64,000 bases of DNA from assembly GCA_963169105.1 (NCBI GenBank), contig OY720635.1:132823872-132887871 (forward strand), given 5' to 3'. Below, in pieces: positions 48,101-61,200 of this stretch. The notes beneath the pieces are model-generated. The model saw only the letters and a program-made list of their open reading frames with translations. It made no database searches and was not told where the DNA came from. This stretch comes from Ceriagrion tenellum (lineage: Eukaryota > Arthropoda > Insecta > Odonata > Coenagrionidae). Position numbers and translations under genes: made by a program. Within the stretch, counting starts at the first letter, position 1; each line of letters begins with the position of its first letter.

Positions 48101-51100
48101 TCCTTACACACTACTGCATCATCGGCAAAAAGACGAAGCTCTAAATACGGGGATACTCTCCAAGCTCAATAAAGATAGAAAGGAAACTATATGCCGGAGT
48201 ATAAAAGATTCTTCTCACGCTGTCGCTGCACTACGATTTCATTGAATTTATTCTTTTTTCATTCATGAAATGTTAATTTATATTACAGATTATGAAATAT
48301 TTTTTCGTTCTTTCGTATCGCAGGATGAAACATGAACACTGCGAAAATTACTTGGACGTATGCTGTAAGGTTCCCCGTGAAGAAAATCCAGAGGACAAGG
48401 AAAAGGTGCATCATGGAGAAATTCCAGAATGGAGCAGCTGCGGTGTTCGTCACCCCAAAGGCGTGGCGTTCCAAATCACCGGGGATAAGGATGGGGAAGC
48501 ACAATTCGGAGAGTTCCCCTGGATGGCTGCCGTTCTGCTTTCACGTGAGGTGGCGGAGCACGGGACAGACGCATCCGAGGAGAAGCCAACGGAGGCCCCG
48601 CAAATGGAGCTCGTCCTGAAGTACCTGTGCGGAGGTGCTCTCGTGCACCCGCATGTTGTGCTGACCGCGGCTCACTGCGTCGAAAGGTAAAAATGCTTCA
48701 ATATCTCGTAAAATTCTGCCTTAGGGTGGGAGACTTCAGTTTTCAATCAGAAGCTAAGTGGTACATAACATATCAAGATTGTTCAATTATTTTTTCATCA
48801 AATAAGCAATGACACTACATTCAAATCTACGTCATACCCTGCAAGCCACCCAAAGGGTGTGTGGCAGGGGATGCTTCCGCACCAAACATGCAGGTTTGGC
48901 ACGGTGATTAGGGCAAAAGGTTTAGTGAGTCAATCTTCTAAGTTTTACAAATTAATTATAGAATGTGAAACTTGATTCGGCAGTTATATTGTCTTCAGGT
49001 AAACTGACGAGGTAAACGACTGAATTCCTGCCGAATATCTTCATCTACATCTACGTAATACCCTGCGAGCCTCCTCGAGGGTGTGTGGCAGGGGGTGAAG
49101 ATAACCAAACATGCACTACTGACATGCAAGTAGGATATTTAAGGGAGACGTGCTAGAGAACAGGGTCACTGCAGCTACATGGTTAGTATCTACATATAAG
49201 AAAGGGATTATAGGTTATTATTACATGCATCATGCACTGCAGACTACTCTTACTGTATTTCACCTACCTGTCCCTTTGCTACGCTGCCTATTGTTCTCTC
49301 TTATGGTACGCAGGAAAAATGAATTTGAAATCTATCGGTACCACAAACTATCTCTCTAATCTTGTTAATATGATCAAACCTAGCATAATACGCATATCTA
49401 ACGTCATCTGTGAACAAATCGGTTTCGAATATACTTAAAAGGTTGAGCCTAAATTTGAACCTGCGTCATGATAGTAATTCCCATCCTAGTTCTGCTATTA
49501 AATTCGTAACACTTATACAATTATCACAACGGCCTTTAACAAATCTAGCGGATCTCCTTTGCACACGCTCTAATTCTTTCATCTAACCTTCCTCGTGCGG
49601 ATCTCATATACTAGCGGCATATTCTAAATGGGGCCTGACAAGTGTAAAAGAGCTTCTTTCTCGTACTCTCTCATCGCATTTGTCAAGATAGTCGTACATT
49701 CCTCAAATAATTTTGTAGACGTTTAAGTTGGAATTGTTAAAACTTTTGCCCCAATCTATCTCGCCAAAACTTGTAGCATTGCTTATTGGGGAAAAATGAA
49801 TTGAACAGTCTTGAGCTCTTATGTACCACTTAGCGTAAACGTCAAAAATAGAGGGCGAGGGGAAAAACTGGGAGGATTCTCTCTGACCAGACAGATCCTG
49901 CCTATTTACCGGTGTAACACTTAAAGAAATCAGTTTCGGATCTCCTGTTATTCCAGACCTTCTTTAAACCCATGTATTGAATATTGAGGTGAAAACACAA
50001 CGTCCATGCATCAAAGCTTTTTTTGCCACTAGGTTCAAATGTCTCCTAAGTACCGAACAGTATTAGTTGATACTCCTAAGTAACTATTGATGAGCGATAA
50101 CTGAAACGCCGTACACATATGAAATCTTGCCACACTATCTTTTTGGGTGCGTACTTCTTGAAATTATTGGCTCATTTAAATCAAGGGAGGTCAGAAAATA
50201 TGTACTGCCCTTAGTATATATATTTATGAATGTGCTAATGGATAAGCATAATTTCAGTTTTTGTGACTAAAAACACTGTTAATATTAATGCATACACCCC
50301 AAAATGGGAAAAAGTACTCTATATTATTTACTTTTCTTCCCAAACATTGTGCCTGAACCTTTAATTAAGGAAGGAATGTCAGAAAAAAGCACTTCAAGAG
50401 CACATTACATTACTCCAATAAGTGTATTGCGGAAAAATAACCATGACAAGGAAAATTCAGGTTTACATTAGCAAGTTTAAGTTTTGCTCGCTGCTAATTA
50501 TCTTGTATATGCCTCCGGTTGGCCTAGACCGATTGTTCGACGATTTGGCAACGATTATTCGTGTTTATCAAGAAACGTCAAAACTCTCCAACGCTTCACG
50601 TTTTTTAATCCTTAATAGCCACATCGGTGAGAGAGTTATCATCAGAGTGGGAGAATGGGATTCTCAGACGACAAAGGAAATTTACCCCAATCAGGACAGG
50701 GAGGTGTCGGAGATTTTAATCCACCACTACTACAAGAACAGCAGTCTATTCAACGACGTGGCCCTACTTTTCTTCGTCGAGCCAATAAAACCAGCGAAGC
50801 ACATTGGAATCGTCTGTCTTCCCAAGAAGGACCAGTTGCCTCCTGCCACAACCAGGTGCTTCGCCAGTGGGTGGGGAATGACCAATTTCTGTAAGTATTC
50901 ATTACAGAGTCTCTCGGGTATAACTGATGTCACATTGCAGAGAGCATAGAGATACCACATAGATGTAGATGTTGCGTCATTTTTCCCAGCTGTTAGCTGC
51001 CATTAGCAGTTGTTTTAACCCGTGTTTTTGTCGTCCTCTGCGGCGGCAGGGCATATTCCTTGCCCGCCAGCCCAGGGTTGCGGGTTCGAGTCCCGCCTGG

Positions 51101-53459
51101 GTGGATTTTTCTCCATCCAGGACATGGTTGATAGCGTGACGTAAAATAAGATATATGCAAGGGCTCGACAGTACTGATATTGCTTAAATAAGACGAAGTT
51201 TTTGTTATTTTTTCATGTAAATGTTTCAATTACATTCTTGGCTCTCATTAAAGTAAGTCTTCTGTATTATTTCGAAATTAAATACTTGTTCCCCATTGCA
51301 AAGATAAGTGATCTGTGCCAAGGGGTGAGCGTAATGCTTTCCTTACTTCCAAACTTGGGGAACATGAATATTTTTCCCTGTGCCATCCAGCGCGTATTTT
51401 AACTTTTGCATTGCTAATTTTTTATTGCTCACTTCTCAATTAAAGCACTGCCTCCGTTTTCTCTCTGGCCATTGTTAAGGAACTTGAAGTTACTATTCAT
51501 GGATCTCTATCTATACCATGGTCTATGTCATTCACGTTGTAAAGTTCATTCTTCAATTCGGATCTTTTCCTTCCCCAAATGCGAGCAGCCATAGCATACT
51601 TTGCCTTAGTGCTGCGTCATTTATGCCTAATTCTCCGTTGCATTTACGGGAAGGGGTTTCATTAGGATATGCAATTTCGTTCTACGTTGGTAGGAGAAAA
51701 TGGTCTTCCGTTGAGTGATTATTAACATAGCTCCAGTTTATTGCTCTTGACATTTTTTCATTCTTATCTCATAAAATTTGTCACCTGTTATTGACGAATA
51801 TTTTTTTTATTTCTTGTTTAACCATTTCCCCAGTGTTATCATTTTCCTTCTGAATGCACCAGTCATTACCATTATTATTAATTGACTTTAATGATCTATA
51901 TTCCGCAGCCAAGAAGGGAGAGTATAGCACTATACTGAAGAAGGTTGAAGTTCCAGTGGTTGATTTTGATAAATGCCAAGCAAACCTTCGCAGCACAAGG
52001 CTGGGTACTTTCTTTAAGCTACATAAATCGTTCATGTGTGCCGGTGGAGAGAAAGGAATCGACACTTGCAAGGTTGGTTTTGTTACTCACTCATATAAGC
52101 AAAATCTTGCTGTGAATTGGTAAGAGGTAGCTAAAAAACCCCTTTATCACAATATAAAATAAGTATCACAGAAATGTCACGGTATAAAAAACTTCTAGGT
52201 CCTTCCATTCTGCTTTTGAAACCGAAGTACGTTGTTGTTTTTTTTATTGCTAATAAGGACGAAGTACATCGTGCAGACAGGGAGTTGCTTCAAAAGCATA
52301 ATGGAATAAACAAGTTTGATTTTTAAACAGTGACAATTCTTCTGGAATGTCCAGACTTTAATAAGACAACCACTGCTTTTGATTTAGAACCTTAAATTTT
52401 AAGTTTTATGAATGGCGGGCGGAAAGTGGATTTAATGAAACAATTCTAGATTTTATATGTCCATCTGATTTTAAACTCTGTGATGACCACACGTTCCCAT
52501 TCCATTCCACCTCTCCCGTACATAACCCTACGTTCCATCCGCCAATCTCAAACACCAACATCTACATCTACGTCATACCCTGCAAGCCACCCAAAGGGTG
52601 TTTGGCTGGGGGTGCTTCCACACCAGGAATGCATGAATGATACGGTAGAACACCGCAATTGCATTGAAACCCGCGTACCACACATGCAACGCGCCAATTA
52701 AAAAGCTGATTGCCAACAAACATTATATCGTCAATCGTTCCAACATTCAAGGGATACAAAGACTACTACTACAGATTCCAAATATCATGCATAAATAAGA
52801 ACGTAGAGAATATAAAGAAAACGATTTACTGCCTGCCTATTGTCAATACTCGAACTATTCATGACGACGATCACAGCTGTTATGGTCCCGAATGGTACGC
52901 GGAAAAAAATGACATTTTATACCTATCGGTTCTACATCTAGCTCTCTAATTTTATTGGCGCAATCTCTTCTGCCGTAGAACGAGGGGGTTAATAGTATGT
53001 TTTTCACGTCGTCAGAGAGGTTTTTCCTGAAATTTAGTTAGGAGGTTAAGCCCATAATTTAATCTACTCTGTGATAGTGATCCCAATCCCACCATTCACA
53101 CCACAGTTACCTCGCACGGTACTTCGTAGGTGTAGATAAATTTCCAAAATTTATCATGTCCACATGCCCCTGGCTGCACATATTTAGTTCTTTGCTTCAT
53201 CGGCATTTTGATGATTGCACAATTCATATAGATTGTTATCTTCTGATTACAGGGAGACGGTGGCAGTCCATTGGTTTGCCCTCATCCGGAGCATCCTGAG
53301 CATTACATCCAGTCCGGCATCGTCGCTTGGGGAATCGGCTGCCAGGAGCAAGAAGTCCCAGGTGTCTACGCCGACATAGCCAACTTCAGGGACTGGATAG
53401 ATGAGAAGTTGAAGGCACTCGATCTGGATACCTCTTACTACACTTTGTCGGAGAAGTGA
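45151..53459 (+). CDS. CLIP-domain serine protease homolog, gene C (complete)
   Basis: Five coding exons: 45151-45332, 48324-48686, 50619-50890, 51909-52072, 53253-53459; 395 aa. Signal peptide MAASMRDACCFLAIAAVLVL. CLIP Cys at 37, 39, 45, 67, 74, 75. Catalytic His178 (TAAHC) and Asp228 (NDVALL); Gly330 in place of Ser (GDGGSP). Exon 2 is 48 nt longer than in B, adding 16 residues to the acidic surface loop before YLCGGAL (about residues 134-158). The ATG used is 12 nt upstream of the one homologous to gene B's start (codon 5, also Met); either would work. A 5'UTR intron is implied by the TTCAG acceptor just before 45135. Introns hold five or more LINE copies and a SINE. More diverged from B than D is. 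Confidence 0.95.
45520..46092 (+). mobile_element. LINE-A, 5'-truncated copy in gene C intron 1
   Basis: Starts at LLEELGWESLSQRRLNYRL; a frameshift comes before FSTYHS; then the 3'UTR, stem-loop and GTATGACGTAGATGTAGATG tail. Confidence 0.88.
46468..46670 (-). mobile_element. LINE-B 3'UTR fragment in gene C intron 1
   Basis: CTACATCTACGTAATACCTTGC tail, stem-loop and 3'UTR to the GCATCATGAACTACAGACTA block. Confidence 0.8.
46671..47147. other. Unrecognised gene C intron 1 sequence
   Basis: Lies between two LINE-B copies; nothing recognised. Confidence 0.45.
47148..48151 (-). mobile_element. LINE-B copy reaching into the RT active-site region
   Basis: Tail, stem-loop and 3'UTR, then antisense coding up to LRLFADDAVVCKEIRN near 48100-48140 (the YxDD-type RT motif, here FADD), with CDRWQLEL, FLGVTFTEDTSWGKHIREI and RRLGFLKRVLGKCDE. 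One frameshift near 47795. Its 5' end is about 170 bp from gene C exon 2. Confidence 0.88.
48823..48895 (-). mobile_element. LINE-A 3' tail fragment
   Basis: AATCTACGTCATACCCTGC, stem-loop and GCTTCCGCACCAAACATGC; very short. Confidence 0.7.
49041..49690 (-). mobile_element. LINE-B, 5'-truncated copy in gene C intron 2
   Basis: Tail and stem-loop (CGAGCCTCCTCGAGGG, a paired change in the inner stem), 3'UTR, and antisense coding to the ERVRERS region, with small deletions. The stretch 49171-49394 is identical to 63462-63685. Confidence 0.85.
49691..50618. other. Rest of gene C intron 2
   Basis: AT-rich; no repeat family recognised. Exon 3 follows a TTAATAG acceptor, weaker than the CAG acceptors of A and B. 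Confidence 0.5.
50995..51185 (+). mobile_element. tRNA-derived SINE fragment in gene C intron 3
   Basis: A tRNA-like T-arm (GCGGG TTCGAGT CCCGC) with B box sits in GCCCAGGGTTGCGGGTTCGA, but no full cloverleaf forms. GTGGATTTTTCTCCATCCAGG and a unique tail follow. It resembles a SINE head rather than a tRNA gene. Confidence 0.5.
51186..51908. other. Rest of gene C intron 3
   Basis: Nothing recognised. Exon 4 follows a TTCCGCAG acceptor like that of gene B. Confidence 0.5.
52558..53085 (-). mobile_element. LINE-A, 5'-truncated copy in gene C intron 4
   Basis: Tail, stem-loop and 3'UTR, then degraded antisense coding to the RRLNYGL region (several indels). It ends about 170 bp before exon 5. 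Confidence 0.85.
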
Positions 53460-54165
53460 AGGCGTTTGTCTTTTTACTGCAAAAGACTTAGCCAAAGATT
53501 GGCAATTTTAAGACCTTTAGAAAATTGATAAGGTGCCATTATGGATTTTGCCAAGGCTGTCCATATATAATTTTAATAATGCTTTTTTTGTCGTAGAGTT
53601 AGCTAGTTTTTATCTTGGAAGTGCGATTTGTTCCATATATTTAGTATTTCCTCGCCCATGTGTATTTTATGTGAAAACGACTCCTATTATTTTGTAGTTC
53701 AGTATTCCAGAGATATTGTAATTCCAATTAATTTCCTTGGAATTAACTGTAATGTTAGCAGCTAATTTCCGGCAGTGCTGCCATGATATGTATTTGGAGC
53801 GATTTATTGAAAAACTGTTTCGTGTCTCGTTGGTTTTGTTAAAGCTACTTCCTGCCTTGTGTATTGCAACTGCAGTGAGAAATTTTTATACTGGCTACTA
53901 ATCGGGCAAGCTTTGATTATTTACATTTTCACAATGAATGTGATTTTTAATGTGCTGTACATAATTATCGAGTAATATAAAAAATTTTACTGCACATAAT
54001 TTAGTGTCTTTAATCTTACATAAATTGGTTAAGTGACCTATTAAATAATTAATTTCATACATTTTACGTGCATTTCCATCACGCCCCATGCTGAACAAAT
54101 TAACAATGTTTTGGAACTACTGCTCAGCATTCCCTCGGGAGATTTTTGGGGCACCCAATAGATGC
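53460..54165. other. 3' flank of gene C
   Basis: AT-rich. No AATAAA is clear; AATATAAA near 53973 is a weak alternative signal. Nothing else recognised. Confidence 0.4.
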
Positions 54166-54480
54166 TCCTTCAGGGTGGCCACTAAAATCCAGTTTCCAAA
54201 TTCCCTGACCGTTCCCTGACTTTTCCCTGATGGATTCATCAATTTCCCTGACTGTTCGCCAAAAGGTCATCTATTATTGGAATACATCTAGTCTGCTGAA
54301 TTAAATTTTCTACGGCAGCTTCGAATTTTCTAAATTTTCCAATCATCGTCTCGTATTTTTAGAACTACAAGCGTGTATTTACTTTAAGCTTCTGTGCTCC
54401 AGCTACCTCTCGACCTGAGTTTCGAGAGTAAAAAGAAAAGCGAGGCAAAATTTTCCGAACAACCTAGCCTCAGATTCCTT
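54166..54480. repeat. Unclassified repeat with TTCCCTGA units
   Basis: Four TTCCCTGA units in about 60 bp (54200-54260). Similar TTCCCTGAC-rich dispersed repeats occur in many animal genomes, but I cannot assign a family. Confidence 0.35.
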
Positions 54481-54589
54481 ATGATGAGCTTAATGCATTG
54501 TGATCATGATTTTTAACACAACTATGCAAATATCGCATAAGGAAAGGGAAATGGGAGTGCCTGCTATAGACCACCCCATTCCGATGCAC

Positions 54590-56714
54590 ACTCACTATTT
54601 GAACTCGAGAAACAGATCAGGTCCATTAATTCCCCAAGTAGGGAACGACAGATTATTGTTGGTGGAGATTTCAATACACCATCGATAGATTGTAAACCAT
54701 GTAGTCATAATTCTGGGGGTAGGGACATAGACATCTGCGGGTCATTGCTTAACCTGTTCGCATCATACGCACTACACCAAATACTTGCCACAAACATCCC
54801 TGAAAAAGTTATTAAAGTTGAATATGTCGATGAAATAAGCGACCACAAAGTAGTCCACCTTAAATTTTTCCTCAATACTGGTAAAAGTATTTAATTAAAA
54901 AATTTACCTTTTTAGTAAAGCAGATTTGAACGGATTTAGGCGTGACTTTAAAACTTCTTTTGAAAAATTCTTGAACATCAGCAAAAATAGTGATACTGAC
55001 AATACATGGAAAGAGTTCCTCCAAATTATGCGGTCACTTGTCAACAGATATATGTATATCTCACAGGTATAAGAGTGAGAATAGGGAACAAAGGTGGTAA
55101 AATGTTTAAAACGCCAACGAGTTAGCCACGCGAAACTAAGGAAAATGTAGCTAATAGCGATCTTAAATATACTATCGAACATTATAAAATTTGTAAAGCA
55201 GCCGCAAAAACAACCCTTAGAAAAGAGTTTAGTGAATTCAAGAGAATAGTACTTGGAGAACAACTAGTGGGAAATCCGAAAGCATTTTGGTCATATGTTA
55301 GGGAAGTACAGGGAACTAAAAAGTCAACGGTCAATTCCTTGAAAAAGGATATAGGCGAAATAGCAACTTCCAGGTTAGGTAAGGTTAATTTGTTGAATTA
55401 TTTTTTTCAGAGCGTTAATAATCAATCTAATAGTAGTTTGCGCGAAACCATACCAGACCGACTTCAACAACCAATGCCCCCAATCGATACATCTCGTAGC
55501 GGAATCTTATCCTTATTAAGTAACTTTAGCCCGAACAAGTCCTCAGGTTCTGATCAAATTCCAGCTCGTGTTTATAAAGAAGTAGCTCTCGAAATGGCTC
55601 CGTATCTTAAAGTAATATTTAACAAATCCCTCGAAGAACACGCGGTTCCCAAAGACTGGAAGATAGGAAACGTGACCCCAATTTATAAAAGCGGAGATAG
55701 GGAACAGCCATGTAATTATAGACATATATCATTAACGTCGCTATCATGTAAAATTATAGAGCAAATAATAGTTACATCAATAATGGGACACCTCGACAGC
55801 CAGGATTTATTAATAACAAACCAGCATGACTTCAGAAAAGGACGGCCTTGCAAAACTCAATTACTTAAGTCTTTTTGTTCATGATATTTCAGTTTCCGGA
55901 GAAGGTAACGTATAGGTAGACGCAGCGTTTCTTGACTTTAGAAACGCATTTGACAAGGTTCCCCACTGTAAGTTACTTGCGAAGTTAGCGTCATTTGTCA
56001 TGGGGGAAGCACATCAGGGAAATAACTAGTGTAGCAAACCGTAGATTAGGATTCGTAAAAAGGGGTCTAGGCAAATGCGATGAGAGAGTACGAGAAAGAA
56101 GCAATTTTACACTTGTCAGGCCTCATTTAGAATATGCCGCTAGTATATGGGATCCGTACGAGGAAGGTATGATAAAAGAACTAGAGCGCGTGCAAAGGAG
56201 ATCCGCTAGATTTGTTAAAGGCCGTAATGATAAGTGTATAAGTGTTACGAGCTTAATAGAAGAACTAGGATGGGAATTACTATCAGAACGCAGGTTAAAA
56301 TTTAGATTAAACCTTTTAAGTACATTCGAAACCGATTTGTTCACAGATGACGTTAGATATATATTGAGAACCTCGGCGTATTATGCTGGGTTTTTATCAG
56401 ATTAACAAGATTAGAGAGATAGATTGTCGTACCGATAGATTTAAAATGTCATTTTTCCCGCGTACTATAAGAGAGAACAATAGGCAGCGTAGAAAAGGAA
56501 TAGGTAGATGAAATATAGTCTGTGGTGCATGATGCATGTAATAACAACCAATAATCCCTTTCTTATTATGTAGATACTAACCATGTGACCCTATTATCTA
56601 CCATGCCTCCATTAAATATCCAAGTTGCATGTCAATAGTGCATGTTTGGTGATCTTCACCCCCTGCCACACACCCTCGTGGTGGCTCGCAGGGTTGTACG
56701 TAGATGTAGATGTA
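54590..56714 (+). mobile_element. LINE-B, longest copy: endonuclease end, partial RT and 3' end
   Basis: In order: endonuclease C-terminal blocks (VGGDFNTPSIDCK in a shifted frame, LATNIPEKVI, ISDHKVVHLKF); NPKAFWSYVREVQGTKKSTV (55267 onward); RT blocks (NFSPNKSSGSDQIPARVYKEV; VPKDWKIGNVTPIYKSG; NQHDFRKGRPCKTQL to 55884); and AFLDFRNAFDKVP after a frameshift. A deletion then jumps at about 55990 to WGKHIREITSVANRRLGF, removing the YxDD region. C-terminal block, 3'UTR, stem-loop and GTACGTAGATGTAGATGT tail follow. Dead. Confidence 0.88.
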
Positions 56715-56715
56715 C

Positions 56716-56900
56716 TATGTTCGACGACGGTCCCAAGGGTCGCACGTTCGAGAACCAGCGACGAATATAATTTTCCTGGCTCACCAACTTATTCACGCTA
56801 CCCGAATTTGATCCCACTACTGATAGGCAGCCGTCTCAGCAGAAGACATTGATTGCGCAGATCGAGAAGTTCGGACCAATATCAAAAGCCACAGCTTCGG
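56716..56900 (+). mobile_element. SINE-like repeat upstream of gene D
   Basis: Third direct copy of the repeat at 24888 and 26105 (GGTCGCACGTTCGAGAACC B-box region). Its first ~170 bp are visibly more diverged from the gene B copy than the sequence after 56880. Confidence 0.55.
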
Positions 56901-57814
56901 GCAAGAGTGAAGTTCACGGAATCGGCCGGGGTACTGCGTTGTGGAAGGCAATGGGTAAACCGCCGCATTACTCTCCCTTATGATGCAGCCCTGCATTCTA
57001 AATATATATGGCATGATGAAATCCCTCTCAGTAATATATTCCGGAGGCAAAATAGTCGCCCAATCGGATCTCCGGGTGGGGACTACTGGGAGGGGGTACA
57101 TCAGTCAGGAAAGACAATCGGTTGAACTCAATGCGACGGTGAAGGAAGAGATGGCGGGAAAGCGATATATGTACACGTTTCCGGGATATGGGGATGTTCC
57201 AATATTACGTAAGACCATGTATGCCATTTTTGATCCCACCACCTCCCCCTATATAAGACAATGTAAGATTTTCCCAACCCCCCTCCCTCCCTCTCAGTCT
57301 CACGTGAGACGTTAGATATTTGAATCTACCCTTCGTTAAATGCTCGCTTTGGTTCAGCATTGAGGTGATGTAGCTAGCCAGTCAGGCGACAGAATAGGAA
57401 CATTGGTGTAGCTGTGAGATTACGAAAAATACGCCATCAACGAGCGTATGTTCCATGTCACTGCTAAATTTCATTCGGAAACGGTAGCATGTTTCAAGAC
57501 GAACAAAAATCTTACATAAATTGGTTCCGGATCCCCTGCCCCCCCCCCTCGTAAGACAATGTAAGATGATCCCAAACCCCCCACCCCCAAAAAACATCTT
57601 ACGTAATAATTGAATGGCCCCCAAACGAGCCACAGTAGGTTTGGGAACACATGTGAGTGGAGGAGGGGAAAAATTCATTTCTCACTATGCTCAGTAGTAA
57701 GCAAAGACCTTGACCATGAAGAGCATGAAAACGTACAAGGCACAAGTCGCCCTCCCCTCCTATTCCCGCGAATACACCTCTCCTCTCTAACCTCTCCCCT
57801 ACCGACCTAAACCC

Positions 57815-57822
57815 TATATAAA
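57815..57822 (+). promoter_or_regulatory. TATA box of gene D
   Basis: TATATAAA in the same context as gene B's (ACCGACCTAAACCC upstream). Confidence 0.7.
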
Positions 57823-58248
57823 CCAAGTTCACGTCTTCGTTTATTCATTCGTATTCCGAGGAGTGGAGGTGCCGTTGGAAGGGTATATTTTGAGGGTGAT
57901 TTATTGTTAATTCAGCAATGTTCGTGATGTGCAAGGAAACTTTTACTATGTGCACCCTTATATTTACAATTCATCGACCAGGTATCTACACAGATTATCA
58001 TTATCGCCTTGGTAATGACATTCTGTGTTGAAACCCAGTCGATGAATATTGGAAAATGTGTGAATGTAGTAGAAGTTTTATTGTCCATCATGAAAATAAC
58101 AAATTTTCACTTAAAGACGCATGATGTCATTTCTTGTGTTCTTAATTCAGTTTTATTTTCTCCAACAACATCAATATGGTCTACAATATTTGGTAATTGC
58201 TCCATTTATTATCTATTTAGTTGAAAGTTGGCCAAGATTCTTGCGAGC

Positions 58249-61200
58249 ATGAGGACCCTGATCTATCTGTTGGGCCTGGCAGCCCTCTTCCTGCTGTCGG
58301 CGGGAGAAGAAGAACCTACGACGGAGGAATACAAGGTTGTGCCGACCCCTGATGACTGCAAGTGTCTTCCATATTATCAGTGCTCCAACGGTACTGTCAT
58401 CGAAGATGGAGCTACACTTATTGACATAAGGTAAGGTTTTGTTTAGATATTGGTTTCTCATTTTATGCCGAAGAATGCGTCCAATCAATACCCGTTCCAC
58501 GCCATTATTAGTTCGCTGGTACTCCGTTACGTGATAGCTTAACAGTACTTTAGATTTTGAACTAACAAGTTTGCTAACAAGTACTATTGCTCTAGTACTC
58601 GCTACACCCTAAGATTGCATAATTGATATTGATTGACAGCATTAATATTAGTTTTATAACATAAGTCTACCTGCCATTCATTAATCGCGATGTTTATTTT
58701 GTGCTGTGGGATTTGACTCGTTAAATTTTGCCCATGAATAACTTCCGTCGAGCTATCAGTCATCTTCTGCTATGTTAACATTAGGGAAAATGTCTAATGG
58801 TTGACTTGCGTTAAGAAATGACAGCTTTACGTCCTTCGTACCAGCTTATGATCGATAACTGTCAAACTTTCTTTGATGGTTCGTATTGAATTGGTTTCCG
58901 TCCCTAGTATCTGGTGTTGGTTAGTTCTTGAGCTGTATTTTCAAGAGGATAATTTTTAAAAATCATTACCATTAGTCCGTGGAAGGAACAACGTGTTTTT
59001 CAAAGTCGTCTTGGAGTCTCTAGGTTAGATGAAAAGACTTTCTTGGCAGTCTCCATTTCAAGTATTTCCTGCATCCACACAATACCCTTCGAGCCATCTC
59101 AAGGCTTTCAGGCAAAGAGGGTGGAACGGCGAATAATCAGTTAGCTAGAATTAGCAGTGAAAATGTAAAACTTTTTGAAATAAGAAATGAAAACCTTACT
59201 TCTTTTTGTTCAACTGCCACTATACATATATTGGCAAAAATCTGATAGACCTTGTCAAGAGGCGAAATTTTACTGTTCTGTGCCACTATCTTCTACTGAT
59301 ATTCTTTCGCTATAGATGTCATTTGGCTGAACCGCCCTCATTAACGGAATGGAATAATTTAAACTTCATGCCAATTTGTAGGAACAAAACCGGACTGATA
59401 TTAAGAAAATATGCGTCGTAATGTTATATTTTTTGCAACTTTGAGTACGAACATATGCAGAGGGTGACATAGCTGTATGAGTCGAAGGCACTAATTCTGG
59501 TACTATTTAGTTTCATTGATTAGTCTGTTGTCGGAGATATACTCGTTACCGTTGGGCAATATCGGCACTTTAAATAAATGGATGGATTTAAATGATACAA
59601 GGAGAGTGGTTTTTCTTTTGAATGCGTGAGACCTTTCTTACTTGATTTCGCAATAAACATAACGGTGATAAGAGGGAGTTGGCATCTGTCAAGGTCGTCT
59701 GTACTCGCAACAATAGGCCACACACAGAGGTGTATGGCACGGGGCGATTTCATATCGGGTGCACGGAACTTGACCCGGTTCAAGCTGGAACCAATCGCGA
59801 TCTTCTGGCCGCTAGACGGTGTCAAAGAAACAGTTGGGTGAAATGTTCTGTCAAACCTGAAACTCGGCGTGTGAAACGTAGACGAATATGGTTACATGTA
59901 ATTCACTCATTAAGATAAAAATATTTGTTTGTCATTACTACTGCTATTAATAAATTTATCATCCGCTATATTAGTTTGCAAAAGATCTCATGATAATTTC
60001 TTGCGTAATAGATCGGCTCTATGAAACTACGATGATCAGGCTAAAAATAGCCTGCATCGAACTCGTGTAAGAGATTTGTCCGACATTTTTCCCTTTGGTC
60101 AGATAACAGCCTCGCACCATTATTTCTTAAACAGTTCGGTAACTGTGATGAGGTCATCGTGTCAAATTTTTACAAATCTAGTTTCTCTTCATTGTATTCG
60201 CTGTTTCCGTAACTGGGCTTACTTCGTCAGGGTCTTGGATGATAGCGACCAACTCAAGTCTTGCGTAGGATAAACAATATCGCTCCTTTACTTTCGCATC
60301 ACATTTTCCTCTGTTTCCTTTAATACTTTGATTATTATTACTTTATATTACTTCTGAAGGTAATTGCAAATTAATGATCACACTTTAAAATGTGTTGATG
60401 ACATAGTGCTAAGATCAATGGTGTATTACTTGTCAGAAGTTTTCCTTCATACGCAGTTTTCAGTCGCAGTCCGATTCATGTCCTCGTTTACTCCACTGAC
60501 GAACTCCGTAAGGAAAGTACAGTAACCATTAAAGTAATTTCATTTCTGTTTAGAATTTCAGATCGCCTAAGAGCAGAATAGTCGCAATTGGCTCTTTAGG
60601 GTTTTTGGGGTACAGGAAATTACATTAAGCCCGAAGTTTTCTTCCATGCCTTCATTCAAAGTATTGCTATATATTGCTAGAAGTTTGACAATCTGAAATT
60701 AATTTTCTGGTTAAACTAGTGGCGATAAAAGATCAATTACTTTGCTATATAAAGTGTACCTCGTGAATTTTTGAATATCTGAAAATAGATTAATAATAAA
60801 GTCATTTCTCCTCGGAACATCCAAATGTTTATAAATTTGTCAAGTAGGCAGACCAATAGTACGTCACGGCACTGAAATCGGGGTATGGGTGAATTTAACC
60901 CGTAACTCCTATCGTGGTTTTTGGCCACGTACACACTAACCTCGTATCTTTTTTGACCGAATTTTTAGAATCGCTCGTAAACAACAACAGTCGCCCGCAC
61001 TGTCTCAAGTTCAACTGACTCGCTCCCCCCCTCCCCCCCCCACTCCCTCTGGGATTACATTGCAGGCAAAGTTGCTGCCAGCGGCCGTTTTACCACTACA
61101 AAAATAAATAGAATTACATCGGGTGAAACAGACCCGACGATAGCAGTTGAGGGTTACTATTGCTTGCGTAAAAAATCGCTTTCCAGTTTACCTATGTGGT

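Noticed and set aside
51050..51115. Possible tRNA gene at GGGTTCGAGTCCC
   Set aside because: Only the T-arm pairs; no acceptor, D or anticodon arms form, so a SINE head is more likely.
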